The notes beneath the pieces are model-generated. The model searched no databases, was not told where the DNA came from, and saw only the letters and a program-made list of their open reading frames with translations. The position numbers and the translations under genes were made by a program. Positions 1-8,186 of a stretch of DNA of 61,913 nt are shown in pieces. Every line of letters begins with the position of its first letter. The stretch's first letter is position 1. The stretch is from Sphingobacteriia bacterium 28-36-52 (GTDB lineage: Bacteria; Bacteroidota; Bacteroidia; Chitinophagales; Chitinophagaceae): the NCBI GenBank assembly GCA_002281575.1, contig NCGN01000012.1:1-61913 (forward strand), given 5' to 3'.

Positions 1-36
1 TGAGCCCTTTGTTGGAAAACACAATAAAAAATTTAA

Positions 37-185
37 TTATTAACCAAAAATGTCAAACCTTTAACATCATTTAATCCAAGAATTAGGGGGTTAATACAAG
101 ACCTGCTAAACTGACTAACCTAAAACTACTTTTAGCTGAGGTTGAGGCAATCTTTATTGATTTTAAAACCACAGTAAGAGTATGA
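37..185 (+). other. Possible decayed 3' end of an upstream gene
   Basis: Two short stop-free stretches precede the TIR-STING gene. One (37-114) ends in TGA at 112-114. Another frame is open from 87 and ends in a TGA at 183-185 that overlaps the ATG of the next gene as ATGA. Such an overlap is typical of translationally coupled operon genes, and in CBASS the gene in front of a TIR-STING is normally the CD-NTase. The second frame is interrupted by TAG at 84-86, so an upstream gene could only reach it by a frameshift. The translation is too short to identify. Confidence 0.2.
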
Positions 186-1120
186 TAAAAAAGAAATTGT
201 TCATCGGTTCTTCTACGGAAGAACTTGGACTTGCACAAGCTGCAAAATCTATTTTAGAAAAGGACTTTGACGTTACTATTTGGAACGAGAAAGTTTGGGA
301 CACTTCTGTTTTTAAAATAAATCAAAATTTCCTTTCAGACCTTTTGAAAGCATCCCTTCAGTTTGACTTCGGTATTTTATTAGGAACTAATGACGACAAA
401 GTAATTTTCAGAGGCAAGGAAGTTATGCAACCAAGAGACAATGTATTATTTGAACTTGGTTTATTTACTGGACGACTTGGAACATCAAAGTGTGCATTCC
501 TCATTGACAAAGAGGTTAAACTACTATCAGATTTCAATGGACTTAGTTTAGCGTATTTTGACAAATCACAAATGGACACTTTTACTTCGGCAGTAAACGA
601 CATAAGAAGTCTATTTCTTTCAAGTTCAGACGATGAAATTAACTTCTTTCCATCTGCTACACTTGCATCCGTTTATTTTGAAAATTTAATTGTTCCTATC
701 TGCCGATATATAATTGAAAACAACGGCTTTACTTCTAAAGAAATCCATTACAAGAAGTGCAAAATCAATGTAATCATTCCAGACAGAATTAACGAAGACG
801 TAAACCTTCAATTTGAAAAATTAAAATCATCTATTTCAACAGAAAATGTTTCATTCAAGTATGCTGGTCGACCACGACACATTAGCATTGACACACAGAT
901 TAAAAATGACACACTAGAATTCATTGACTTTCCAACAATAATCACAGGAATAAATCACGCAATTTCTAACCTACTACCTAACGAATTTAATAAATTAAGC
1001 CCTGACTACAACTCAATACTTGAAAGAGAACTTAGACGATTTATAACAACACTAAAAAAGCTATTAATTAGAAACGGATTTGACGAAATGGTAAATGTAA
1101 AAAGGGAAACAGAACTATGA
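182..1120 (+). CDS. cap12: TIR-STING effector (Cap12-type CBASS protein)
   Basis: The protein (312 aa) has an N-terminal TIR domain (about 4-150): the phosphate-loop motif FIGSSTEEL near residue 8, and RDNVLFELGLFTGRLG with the likely catalytic glutamate at E91. A bacterial STING domain follows (about 155-312): an SFKYAGRPR lid with R230/R232, and IDFPT with D249, the place where bacterial STINGs contact the guanine of c-di-GMP. In the characterised family, cyclic dinucleotide binding to STING drives filament formation and NAD+ hydrolysis by TIR, so that the infected cell dies. The partner CD-NTase that makes c-di-GMP is not in the window; if present it lies upstream of base 1. The start is the ATG of an ATGA overlap. 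The fold assignment rests on motifs and the order of blocks; the ligand is inferred from the family. Confidence 0.87.
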   Translation: MIKKKLFIGSSTEELGLAQAAKSILEKDFDVTIWNEKVWDTSVFKINQNFLSDLLKASLQFDFGILLGTNDDKVIFRGKEVMQPRDNVLFELGLFTGRLGTSKCAFLIDKEVKLLSDFNGLSLAYFDKSQMDTFTSAVNDIRSLFLSSSDDEINFFPSATLASVYFENLIVPICRYIIENNGFTSKEIHYKKCKINVIIPDRINEDVNLQFEKLKSSISTENVSFKYAGRPRHISIDTQIKNDTLEFIDFPTIITGINHAISNLLPNEFNKLSPDYNSILERELRRFITTLKKLLIRNGFDEMVNVKRETEL

Positions 1121-1161
1121 CGAACAAAAAAAGCCCAGCCCATAAAACGGGTTTGTCAAAA

Positions 1162-1278
1162 GTGGCGGTTCAGTGCTCCGCAGAGACATTTGTGGTTAAT
1201 CAAAGTTTGGTTCTCCGCATCAACATTTGTGGTGAAAATCGCCACCTTCGCCAAGCCCGAAAACGTTACCTGCAATAT
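1162..1278. repeat. Intergenic repeat, copy A
   Basis: The spacer between TIR-STING and the DUF4238 gene contains an internal direct repeat: CTCCGCA followed by a few bases and ACATTTGTGGT occurs near 1176-1195 and again near 1213-1232. It has opposed GTGGCG / CGCCAC arms. Its 3' part (1226-1278) aligns with 10325-10377, sharing TTTGTG, GAAAATC, CTTCGC, CCGAAAAC and TGCAATAT in the same order. An open frame across it looks like chance. It may be a recombination or cassette-boundary sequence. Confidence 0.5.
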
Positions 1279-1292
1279 TCGCAACCTTCATT

Positions 1293-2294
1293 ATGGCACA
1301 ACAGTTAGTAAAGAGACAACATTACGTACCACGTACCTATTTAAAAAACTTTGCAACAGCAAAGGGTGACGAGTTTTATATAAAGGCTCTTCCAATTGAC
1401 ACACCGACACACGACAAAATAATTGGAATTAATACTACCAACGTTTGCCTTGAGAGAAATTTATACACACTTCCAGGAGAAACTCACGAACAGAAAATGC
1501 TAATTGAAAAGTTTTATTCTGATGAGATAGAACAACATTACAATGGTATTTATAACCTACTTAAAGACCCCAATAAAAAAACTTTAACACCAGAAGAACG
1601 AGAAAGAATAATTGCTACGGTTGTGACAATGTTTTATCGGACGACAAAATGGCTAAATCAACACAATGATTTAATGAGGCGTGTTTACACACAAATGTTT
1701 CAATTATGTGAGCAAACAGGCAAAGACTATTTCACTTATGAAGGAATTAAGATATCTATAAAGGACAAAAAATTAGAAGACTTTTTGAAAGAAAATAAAA
1801 TGGAAAATAGACCAGCACAAGTTTTGACACAACTTGAAGTTGCTCTAAAACTTATTCAGGTCAGAATTAAAAGTGACAACATTTATTTATCTACATTAGT
1901 TGACGATGGTTGTGAGTTTATTACCAGCGATAATCCAGTAGTCTTACAAAATATAAGTGGCAGTGACATAATGCCTTTTGACCCAAGTAATATTATGAAA
2001 TTGCCATTGGACAGCAAGACTATGCTTTTTTTAATGCCTGATGCAGATGAAAATTTAAGAAATCAAATAATTAGACATAATGTGTCAGGCAACTATTGTA
2101 AGTCAGAACAACTAATATCCAATACTGAACAATTTCAAAAAGCGGACAAATTTATTTTGGGTGACGATAGTTCTTTAAATAGTTATTTGCATACTAAGGA
2201 CTTTGCAGAAAATCCATTATCAGAAGAAGAAATGAAATCAATAAAGAGCATTGACGACTTTATTAACAAGGGCAAACAGTTGGGCTTATTCTGA
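1293..2294 (+). CDS. DUF4238 family protein
   Basis: The 333-aa protein starts with the hallmark of the DUF4238 family, QHYVPRTYLKNFA, near residue 9, followed by a mostly helical middle and a conserved region with FITSDNPVV near residue 210. No signal peptide or membrane segment is visible. The biochemical role of DUF4238 is not established; members are scattered, often in mobile or defence-rich DNA, which fits the setting here between a CBASS effector and a TIR operon. The gene stands between spacers, with GTTACCTGCA in front (about 1265) and its reverse complement behind (about 2302), as if it were a separate movable unit. Confidence 0.75.
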   Translation: MAQQLVKRQHYVPRTYLKNFATAKGDEFYIKALPIDTPTHDKIIGINTTNVCLERNLYTLPGETHEQKMLIEKFYSDEIEQHYNGIYNLLKDPNKKTLTPEERERIIATVVTMFYRTTKWLNQHNDLMRRVYTQMFQLCEQTGKDYFTYEGIKISIKDKKLEDFLKENKMENRPAQVLTQLEVALKLIQVRIKSDNIYLSTLVDDGCEFITSDNPVVLQNISGSDIMPFDPSNIMKLPLDSKTMLFLMPDADENLRNQIIRHNVSGNYCKSEQLISNTEQFQKADKFILGDDSSLNSYLHTKDFAENPLSEEEMKSIKSIDDFINKGKQLGLF

Positions 2295-2425
2295 CCAATA
2301 CTGCAGGTAACATTGCATTGGCGTTATGCGTCACCCTATGACGACCGACAGTAATAACATAAACAGACAGAAAAAATGAACAGAAACTCAAACAAGAAAG
2401 AAAAGCCAACCGCACATTTAGCACA

Positions 2426-2469
2426 TTTGGTTTTGCTCGACACACAAGCCAACGCTTCACAAAACCAAA
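2426..2469. repeat. Hairpin in the spacer before the TIR operon
   Basis: A perfect 10-bp inverted repeat (TTTGGTTTTG at 2426-2435 and CAAAACCAAA at 2460-2469) lies in the 217-bp gap between DUF4238 and the TIR operon. The same gap holds GCGTTATGCG near 2318, resembling the GTTATGCG found in reverse near 8960. It could be a terminator-like hairpin (there is no T-run) or part of the recurring spacer elements of this island. Confidence 0.4.
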
Positions 2470-2511
2470 AGAGCTAAATTTTACCACCCCACAAATAATC
2501 GCTAATACAAT

Positions 2512-3060
2512 ATGACAACCAAGCATAAAACATTTATAAGCTATCATCATGCGAATGATGAGCAATACAAAATAGCTTTCAAAAAAATCTTCGCTGATAT
2601 ACACGACATCATTGTTCCTTGGGATGTTGAGATTGGGGACATTGACCCTAATCTTAAGACTGACACGATTAGGAGAAAAATAAGAGACGAATATTTTAGA
2701 AATTCAACTGTGACAGTTGTTTTAATCGGAAGCCAAACATGGCAACGAAGGCATGTGGACTGGGAAATTTATTCTTCCTTGAGAGACACTAATGCGAATC
2801 CTCGGTCTGGACTTGTTGGAATTTTACTTCCCACTCATCCCAATTTTAATAGCCCTAATTATAACCAATACATAATTCCACCGAGACTTTACGACAATTT
2901 GCAAAATGGCTATGCCAAACTTTATGACTGGAGTACCGACCCCACTCGGGTGGAAAGATGGATTTACGAAGCGTTCTTGAACCGGAATAATTCGCAAATT
3001 TCACCCAACTTGCAAAGAGATTTATTTAAAAATAATCGCACTGGAAATCAGTGGCAATAA
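2512..3060 (+). CDS. ThsB-like TIR domain protein
   Basis: This 182-aa protein is almost entirely one TIR-like domain of the MTH538/DUF1863 type used by Thoeris ThsB. Visible features are KTFISYHHANDEQY at the N-terminus, VTVVLIGSQTW near 67-77, and HVDWEIYSSL with the probable catalytic glutamate E85. ThsB proteins use NAD+ to make cyclic ADP-ribose-type signals after phage sensing; that activity is inferred here. It is the first gene of a same-strand operon running to 8818, with the next gene starting within 12 bp. No ThsA (SIR2-SLOG) gene is present, although a stand-alone SLOG protein lies downstream. Confidence 0.85.
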   Translation: MTTKHKTFISYHHANDEQYKIAFKKIFADIHDIIVPWDVEIGDIDPNLKTDTIRRKIRDEYFRNSTVTVVLIGSQTWQRRHVDWEIYSSLRDTNANPRSGLVGILLPTHPNFNSPNYNQYIIPPRLYDNLQNGYAKLYDWSTDPTRVERWIYEAFLNRNNSQISPNLQRDLFKNNRTGNQWQ

Positions 3061-3071
3061 ATAAAGAAACC

Positions 3072-3956
3072 ATGGAATTTAAATCATACCAGCAAGAGGC
3101 AAAGAAAACAATTCAAGACTATATCAAAGGAAAGGAATCAAATAAAATTGTTCCATTTCTTGGATTAATTGGTGAGGCAGGTTCAGTAATAACTGAGTTA
3201 AAGAAGAATTTGCGGGATGGAACAGCATACACAAATTATAAAACCAAATTAAAAGAAGAGTTAGGTGATGTGCTTTGGTATATATCTACTATAGCAACTC
3301 AAAATGATTTGGACTTAGAAAAAATTGCCGTTGACAACTTGTCAAAAATAAAAGATAGGTTCGATTTAGAACATTCTGATAAATTTATAATTTATGATGC
3401 GGAATATCCAATAGAAGAACAATTTCCTAGAGAATTTGAAGTACTATTTTCAGTTATCAATGATGAAGGCAAAGAAAGAGTAAGGATAATAAATAATCTT
3501 ACTGGTAATCAACTTGGCAATGACATAACGGACAATTCACATCAAGACGATGGTTATCGTTTTCATGACATATTCCATTTTGGATACGTTGCCTTTCTTG
3601 GTTGGTCACCAGTTGTTAGAAAACTAATGGGAATTAAAAGAAGAAGTGACGGTGCAGTAGATGAAATTGAAGACGGAGCAAGAGCTACAATAACAGAAGA
3701 ATTAATTAGCCTATACATATACAGCTATGGATTAGACCATCAATTGTTCAAATACAGTAGTAGTGTTGATACAGAAGTCCTAAAAACAGTACAAAAATTA
3801 GTTAGTGGTATTGAGGTTAAAAATTGCACCCAAAAACAATGGGAAACCGCAATAATAAATTCTTACAAAGTATATGATGAACTAAGAATAAATAAAGGAG
3901 GAAGAGTTTTGGTAAGCATTAAGAATCGGAAACTAATTTATCTGGGGAAAAATTAA
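3072..3956 (+). CDS. MazG-type nucleotide pyrophosphohydrolase
   Basis: The N-terminal half (about residues 5-85) has the MazG all-alpha NTP-PPase signature GLIGEAGSVITELKK followed by KEELGDVLWYIS. The first metal motif reads EAGS instead of the usual EAGE, so one ligand may be missing. The second half (about 150-260) carries GYRFHDIFHFGYVAFLGWSP and EDGARATITEELIS, as in the MazG C-terminal extension of proteins from DNA base-modification neighbourhoods. Family enzymes hydrolyse nucleoside triphosphates to monophosphates. I chose the ATG at 3072; an in-frame GTG at 3051 would overlap the previous gene by 10 bases. Second gene of the operon. In this setting it may clean the nucleotide pool, hydrolyse a signal, or act as an effector. 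Confidence 0.8.
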   Translation: MEFKSYQQEAKKTIQDYIKGKESNKIVPFLGLIGEAGSVITELKKNLRDGTAYTNYKTKLKEELGDVLWYISTIATQNDLDLEKIAVDNLSKIKDRFDLEHSDKFIIYDAEYPIEEQFPREFEVLFSVINDEGKERVRIINNLTGNQLGNDITDNSHQDDGYRFHDIFHFGYVAFLGWSPVVRKLMGIKRRSDGAVDEIEDGARATITEELISLYIYSYGLDHQLFKYSSSVDTEVLKTVQKLVSGIEVKNCTQKQWETAIINSYKVYDELRINKGGRVLVSIKNRKLIYLGKN

Positions 3957-3961
3957 ATATT

Positions 3962-4537
3962 ATGGAAGGAATAAATAGAGCCCTCAAAAGCCAAACATTG
4001 AATAAATCTCCTAGAATCTTTGAATCAATTTCAAATGATGATGTTCCTTGTGTTTTTATTAGCTATCAAAGAAAAGATGAAGAATATGCAGAAGAAGTTG
4101 CAAATTACATTACTTCAAAACAACTTGATGTTTATTTTGACCTAGAGGATAATGATTTGAAACAACAGAACCAAATTGCCAATCCTAAAGGTGTAACAAA
4201 CGCTATCAAAAAAGGATTAAATCAGTCACAATATATTATTGTTATTGTATCTCCGAATACATACAGGTCTTTATGGGTTCCGTTTGAAGTAGGATATGCT
4301 TTTGATAAGAAAGGTGAAAAGATGAAAATATTGAGACATAAAGGAATTGAAAAAAGTAGAATGCCAGATTATCTTAAAGTAAAAGAACTGCTTCAAGGAA
4401 CAATATCATTAAACAGATTTTTAGATTCAATCCGCAAAGAAAATTTAATTTATGAATCCCTTGAAAAAGGTGGAAAAATAAAATCATTTAGTTCTTTCAA
4501 TTCTAATCCACTCAACAAATATTTAGATAACGAATGA
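3962..4537 (+). CDS. TIR domain protein
   Basis: The 191-aa protein has a canonical bacterial TIR_2 domain at about 28-165: CVFISYQRKDEEYAEEVANYI, cut here to its start CVFISYQRKDE, then QYIIVIVSPNTYRSLW and WVPFEVGYAF with the likely catalytic glutamate E109. The first 27 residues and the lysine-rich tail have no recognised domain. The gene starts 5 bp after the MazG gene and overlaps the next one by 4 bp (ATGA), so it is translationally coupled. Its sequence differs from the ThsB-like TIRs at both ends of the operon, so it is not a recent duplicate. NADase or signal-synthase activity is inferred from the family. Confidence 0.83.
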   Translation: MEGINRALKSQTLNKSPRIFESISNDDVPCVFISYQRKDEEYAEEVANYITSKQLDVYFDLEDNDLKQQNQIANPKGVTNAIKKGLNQSQYIIVIVSPNTYRSLWVPFEVGYAFDKKGEKMKILRHKGIEKSRMPDYLKVKELLQGTISLNRFLDSIRKENLIYESLEKGGKIKSFSSFNSNPLNKYLDNE

Positions 4538-5715
4538 GATACAAAACTCCACTATCTGTTTATATCGTTTGGCATCCTAACTTTTCAGAGGGACAGCAAA
4601 TTGCTGATTTTCTTTACTCATTTCTTTGTAGAGATTCTTCAAAACCGTTAGTACGTTCAATGGGTATTCCAGTTTATTTCAGAAGCACAAAAACAACTGG
4701 CACAAATCAACCGATTCAAATTGACTTTGACGAATCTGAATTCACCGCAGTTATTGCCTTGGTTTCGGACGAATTTGTAAATGATAAGGAATACGAAAAA
4801 TTCATTGACTCTAAATTTGATAAATGCAACTCAGCAAAAGATAAGAGAAGAATTTATCCGATAGCGATTTCTAAAAACGCCTACAATGTTTCTCCAAAAC
4901 TTTCACCGATAAATTTTATTAGAGTTGAGAAAAAGATTAAAAGTCACTGCGATACAGTAGAAAACGAGAGTGTTTTTAGTCAAATCAAAAGCCCAGTTCT
5001 ACATGAGTTGTGCAGATTGCTAATGAACATGAAAAAGGCAACTGATGAAACAGATTCATTGACAATTGCACCACCAATAAAATTGTTCATTAGTCATTCT
5101 AAGCATGATGAAACAAAACTTGTTGCAACAAGATTTCGTGACTTCATTAATTCACAAACGCAACTCAAAACATTCTTTGATACGAACGATATTGCTTACG
5201 GCTCAAACTTTGGAGAAGAAATCAAAAAAGCATCACATGAATCTGCATTGGTTGCTTTTCAATCTGACACTTATGCTGAACGAGAATGGTGCAGAATAGA
5301 AGTACTGGAAGCTAAGAAAACAGGTTGTCCAATTGTAATTGTGAACGCAGTTCAAAACAGAGAACAGCGTGCATTTCCATATTTAGGAAATTATCCTTCA
5401 ATCAGATTTAAAGATAACTTCTTAGAAATTATAGACTTGACTTTAGAACAAGTTCTTTTCAATATTTACACAAAGCTATTTCTTGATTCAATAACTAACT
5501 TATATAAAATCAAGACGCATAAAATACTAAGCACTTCGCCTGAACTTTTCACTCTCCTTCAACTAAAAAAAGAAGGATTGTCCAATAGTATAAAATTTGG
5601 TTTGGTGATTTATCCTGACCCACCTTTGGGTTCAGAAGAAATGGAATTGCTAAATGACATGGATGATGATTATTTTTTCATAACTCCATTAACACTACCA
5701 ACTATATCAAAATGA
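4534..5715 (+). CDS. Protein with two TIR-like domains
   Basis: The 393-aa protein appears to carry two TIR-like folds. The first (about 6-130) starts PLSVYIVWHPNFSEG and has TAVIALVSDEF, but shows no W-x-x-x-E motif and is probably inactive. The second (about 182-300) is canonical: IKLFISHSKHDE, then ALVAFQSDTYAEREWCRIE with the likely catalytic glutamate E256. The C-terminal 90 residues are unassigned and end in an acidic patch before a hydrophobic tail. It overlaps both neighbours by ATGA. A dead-plus-live TIR pair could be a built-in dimer or assembly scaffold; that is inference. Confidence 0.78.
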   Translation: MRYKTPLSVYIVWHPNFSEGQQIADFLYSFLCRDSSKPLVRSMGIPVYFRSTKTTGTNQPIQIDFDESEFTAVIALVSDEFVNDKEYEKFIDSKFDKCNSAKDKRRIYPIAISKNAYNVSPKLSPINFIRVEKKIKSHCDTVENESVFSQIKSPVLHELCRLLMNMKKATDETDSLTIAPPIKLFISHSKHDETKLVATRFRDFINSQTQLKTFFDTNDIAYGSNFGEEIKKASHESALVAFQSDTYAEREWCRIEVLEAKKTGCPIVIVNAVQNREQRAFPYLGNYPSIRFKDNFLEIIDLTLEQVLFNIYTKLFLDSITNLYKIKTHKILSTSPELFTLLQLKKEGLSNSIKFGLVIYPDPPLGSEEMELLNDMDDDYFFITPLTLPTISK

Positions 5716-6677
5716 TGGAAGAAAATAACATATCAAACATTTCTGACGATTCAGGCGAAAGCGTATCAATCATTTCTGAAAAAAGTGAAGCATTTTCAAG
5801 AAAGCATTTTTTGAAAGGAAAAACAATTGGTATTTCCATTTCTGAAAGCGACAACCTTAGTGAACTTGGTTACGGAGTTCCGCACTTGAAGGATGCTGTA
5901 ATCGAAATTGCAAGATACATTTTAGCATTAGGTGGGAAATTGAGTTACGGTGGAGACATGAGACAAGGAGGTTTTACAGAATTGATTTTTGATTTACTTG
6001 CATACTATAAAGCCGATAAAGAATTGCAACCCCACGAAAGGTTCTACAACTATTTAGCATTTCCACTATCAACCTTATTGACAGAAGGAAAGATGGCCGA
6101 ACAAAAACAAAATGTTTCATTTATAAAAGTTTCGCCACCTGAAGACATTGAAAACGCAAATGCAAGTGAGTTGTTAAGAGATTTAACACCAACTAAACTT
6201 TATGTATGGTCAAGATGCTTGACAAAAATGAGAGAAGAAATGGAAGTAACTTGCGATGCAAGGATTTTTATCGGTGGTAGAACGAAAGGTTTTAAAGGAA
6301 AAAGTCCAGGGATTTTAGAGGAACTTTTAATTGCGCTTGAACACAAACACCCAGTTTATTTGGTTGGCGCTTTTGGAGGAATTACGAAAGATGCAATTGA
6401 AGCATTGAAAGGAAATAAGCCAATCAGTTTTTCAAACGAGTATTATTTTGACAATGCTGATTACAAAAACATGTTTGCAATTTACAATGAGAAACATCCT
6501 AACACCCCAATTAACCTAAGTAAGTATCTTTCAACACTTCAATCAATAGGATTGAAAGGAATAGCAAAACAAAACGGACTTTCAGTAGAAGACAATTTAC
6601 GATTAACAGCAACACCTCACATAAGCGAAGTGGTTTATCTGATATTAAAAGGTTTAACCAAACGATTTACAAATTAA
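5712..6677 (+). CDS. SLOG-domain protein of the TIR operon
   Basis: The 321-aa protein has a Rossmann-like SLOG fold: KTIGISISESDNLSELGYG (about 37-55), LALGGKLSYGGDMRQGG (about 71-87), and DARIFIGGRTKGFKGKSPG with EELLIALEHKHPVYLVG (about 182-225). The first 30 residues are acidic and probably disordered. SLOG domains bind nucleotide-derived ligands; in Thoeris the SLOG part of ThsA senses the TIR-made cyclic ADP-ribose isomer and switches on its SIR2 NADase. Here no SIR2 or other effector domain is attached, so the output would have to come from another subunit. ATGA overlap with the double-TIR gene and a 2-bp gap to the next gene indicate co-translation. Confidence 0.78.
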   Translation: MMEENNISNISDDSGESVSIISEKSEAFSRKHFLKGKTIGISISESDNLSELGYGVPHLKDAVIEIARYILALGGKLSYGGDMRQGGFTELIFDLLAYYKADKELQPHERFYNYLAFPLSTLLTEGKMAEQKQNVSFIKVSPPEDIENANASELLRDLTPTKLYVWSRCLTKMREEMEVTCDARIFIGGRTKGFKGKSPGILEELLIALEHKHPVYLVGAFGGITKDAIEALKGNKPISFSNEYYFDNADYKNMFAIYNEKHPNTPINLSKYLSTLQSIGLKGIAKQNGLSVEDNLRLTATPHISEVVYLILKGLTKRFTN

Positions 6678-6679
6678 CA

Positions 6680-7693
6680 ATGACAGGAGAGTTATTAAAA
6701 ACATTTAGCAAAGACAAATCAGTTTTAATTCTTACCAAAAGAATAAAACCGAAACAAAGTATCGCTTACAACACATATTGGAAGTTTGCAGCAGAGAGAC
6801 AGAATATTTTTTTCAAAAGGTTTAATGGTGAAAGTTATCCGTGGACGAAAGACAAAATTTTGAATCAATACAAGTTCACGAATGTTTACAGAGCAACTGA
6901 CAGAGTAAGTCAATACTTAATTAAAAATGTGATTTACAAAGGCAGTCAAAAACCCGAAGAAGTTTTTTTTCGACTGATACTTTTTAAAATCTTCAATCGC
7001 ATTTCAACTTGGGAAGTTTTAGAATTCGAATTGGGCAAAATCAGTTTCAAAGATTATTCTTTCAAACGGTATGACAAGGTTCTTTCGGAAGTGATGCAGA
7101 ATAGAATTCCTATTTATTCTGCTGCTTACATAATGGCATCGGGCAGGTCAACTTTTGGTTGTGAAAGGAAACATCAAAATCACTTGCGATTAATTGAGAA
7201 GATGATAAAAGAAAAAGTGCCTTACAAACTTCAACATTGTAAAAGCATGAGTGAGGCATACAAGCTTTTGCATTCTTATCCAACGATTGGAGATTTTTTA
7301 GCATATCAATATGTAACCGACATCAATTACAGCACACTTACAAACTTTACAGAAATGGAATTTGTGAAAGCGGGCCCAGGAGCAAAGGATGGAATTGTAA
7401 AATGCTTTAAAGATTTTGGTGGGTATTCATTTGAAGATATTATTCACCTCATGGTAGAAAATCAGGAGCAAGAATTTGAAAGGTTAAATTTGAATTTTAA
7501 AAATCTGTGGGGAAGAAAGTTGCAGTTGATTGACTGCCAAAATATTTTTTGTGAAGTGGACAAATATTCAAGAGTTGCTCATCCTGAAATTATAGGTGCG
7601 TCAAACCGTACAAGGATAAAACAGAAGTACAAAAGGCAACAAAATGAATCAATCGAGTATTTTTTTCCTCCAAAATGGGGTATAAACATTTAA
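6680..7693 (+). CDS. Putative DNA base hypermodification protein (HMUDK helical domain)
   Basis: The 337-aa protein matches the family annotated as putative DNA base hypermodification protein, related to the helical domain of phage 5-hydroxymethyluracil DNA kinases and to helix-hairpin-helix glycosylase-like proteins. Conserved blocks are NTYWKFAAERQNIFFKRF (31-48), FTNVYRATDRVSQYLI (66-81), PTIGDFLAYQYVTDINYS (201-218), the hairpin-like KAGPGAKDGIVKCF (230-243), and QLIDCQNIFCEVDKYSR (282-298). There is no P-loop kinase domain, so it is not a kinase on its own. It may bind or remodel a modified base or nucleotide. Its position inside a TIR/SLOG operon is unusual. Assignment is from remembered family motifs; the activity is unknown. 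Confidence 0.7.
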   Translation: MTGELLKTFSKDKSVLILTKRIKPKQSIAYNTYWKFAAERQNIFFKRFNGESYPWTKDKILNQYKFTNVYRATDRVSQYLIKNVIYKGSQKPEEVFFRLILFKIFNRISTWEVLEFELGKISFKDYSFKRYDKVLSEVMQNRIPIYSAAYIMASGRSTFGCERKHQNHLRLIEKMIKEKVPYKLQHCKSMSEAYKLLHSYPTIGDFLAYQYVTDINYSTLTNFTEMEFVKAGPGAKDGIVKCFKDFGGYSFEDIIHLMVENQEQEFERLNLNFKNLWGRKLQLIDCQNIFCEVDKYSRVAHPEIIGASNRTRIKQKYKRQQNESIEYFFPPKWGINI

Positions 7694-7703
7694 AAACAAC
7701 AAT

Positions 7704-8186
7704 ATGGCAGATCAACACAATATTTTTATTAGTCATTATGGTAAAGATGACGAACATTTACAATCTTTAAAAGATAGATTGAAAACTAACGGCTTTAATG
7801 TAAGAAATTTCTCAGTTGATAGCACAAATCATAAAGATGGCCGAAAACCCTCTGATGCTGTTGTTGAACGTTTATTAAGAATGCGAATTAGTTGGTCTAG
7901 TACATTTATTTGCTTGATTGGTCCCAAAACACACACCAGAGAATGGGTAAATGACGAAATTAAGTGGGCACATGAACAGGGCAAAAAAATAATAGGTATT
8001 TATACGCATGGAAATAAGGATACAGCGACATTACCAGACGCGTTTAAAGAAATCGAAGCGAATGCTATCGGTTGGAATTCAATTGCCAAATTGGGTGATA
8101 TAATTTCTGGAGAGAATTTTCCCTATGAAAACGCTGATGGTAGTACAGCCATGCCAATTTATCCAGTATCAAGAATTAAATGCTAA
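7704..8186 (+). CDS. Second ThsB-like TIR domain protein
   Basis: This 160-aa protein is a single ThsB/MTH538-like TIR domain: HNIFISHYGKDDEH at the N-terminus, TFICLIGPKTHTREWVNDE with the probable catalytic glutamate E85, then KWAHEQGKKIIGIYTHG. It starts 10 bp after the hypermodification gene and overlaps the Nmad2 gene by 7 bases. With the first gene of the operon it makes two separate ThsB-type TIRs plus two other TIR proteins in one transcription unit, which suggests several sensors or several products feeding one response. NAD+ processing is inferred from the family. Confidence 0.82.
   Translation: MADQHNIFISHYGKDDEHLQSLKDRLKTNGFNVRNFSVDSTNHKDGRKPSDAVVERLLRMRISWSSTFICLIGPKTHTREWVNDEIKWAHEQGKKIIGIYTHGNKDTATLPDAFKEIEANAIGWNSIAKLGDIISGENFPYENADGSTAMPIYPVSRIKC

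Noticed and set aside
1117..1308. 63-aa open frame after the TIR-STING gene
   Set aside because: It spans the intergenic repeat and overlaps the next start; composition is not protein-like and the repeat structure explains the sequence better.
2263..2604. 113-aa minus-strand open frame
   Set aside because: It lies opposite the end of DUF4238 and the start of the TIR gene, and its hydrophobic run comes from an AT-rich spacer.
2512..6677. A standard Thoeris system
   Set aside because: There is no SIR2-bearing ThsA; the SLOG protein stands alone and the operon contains unrelated modification genes.
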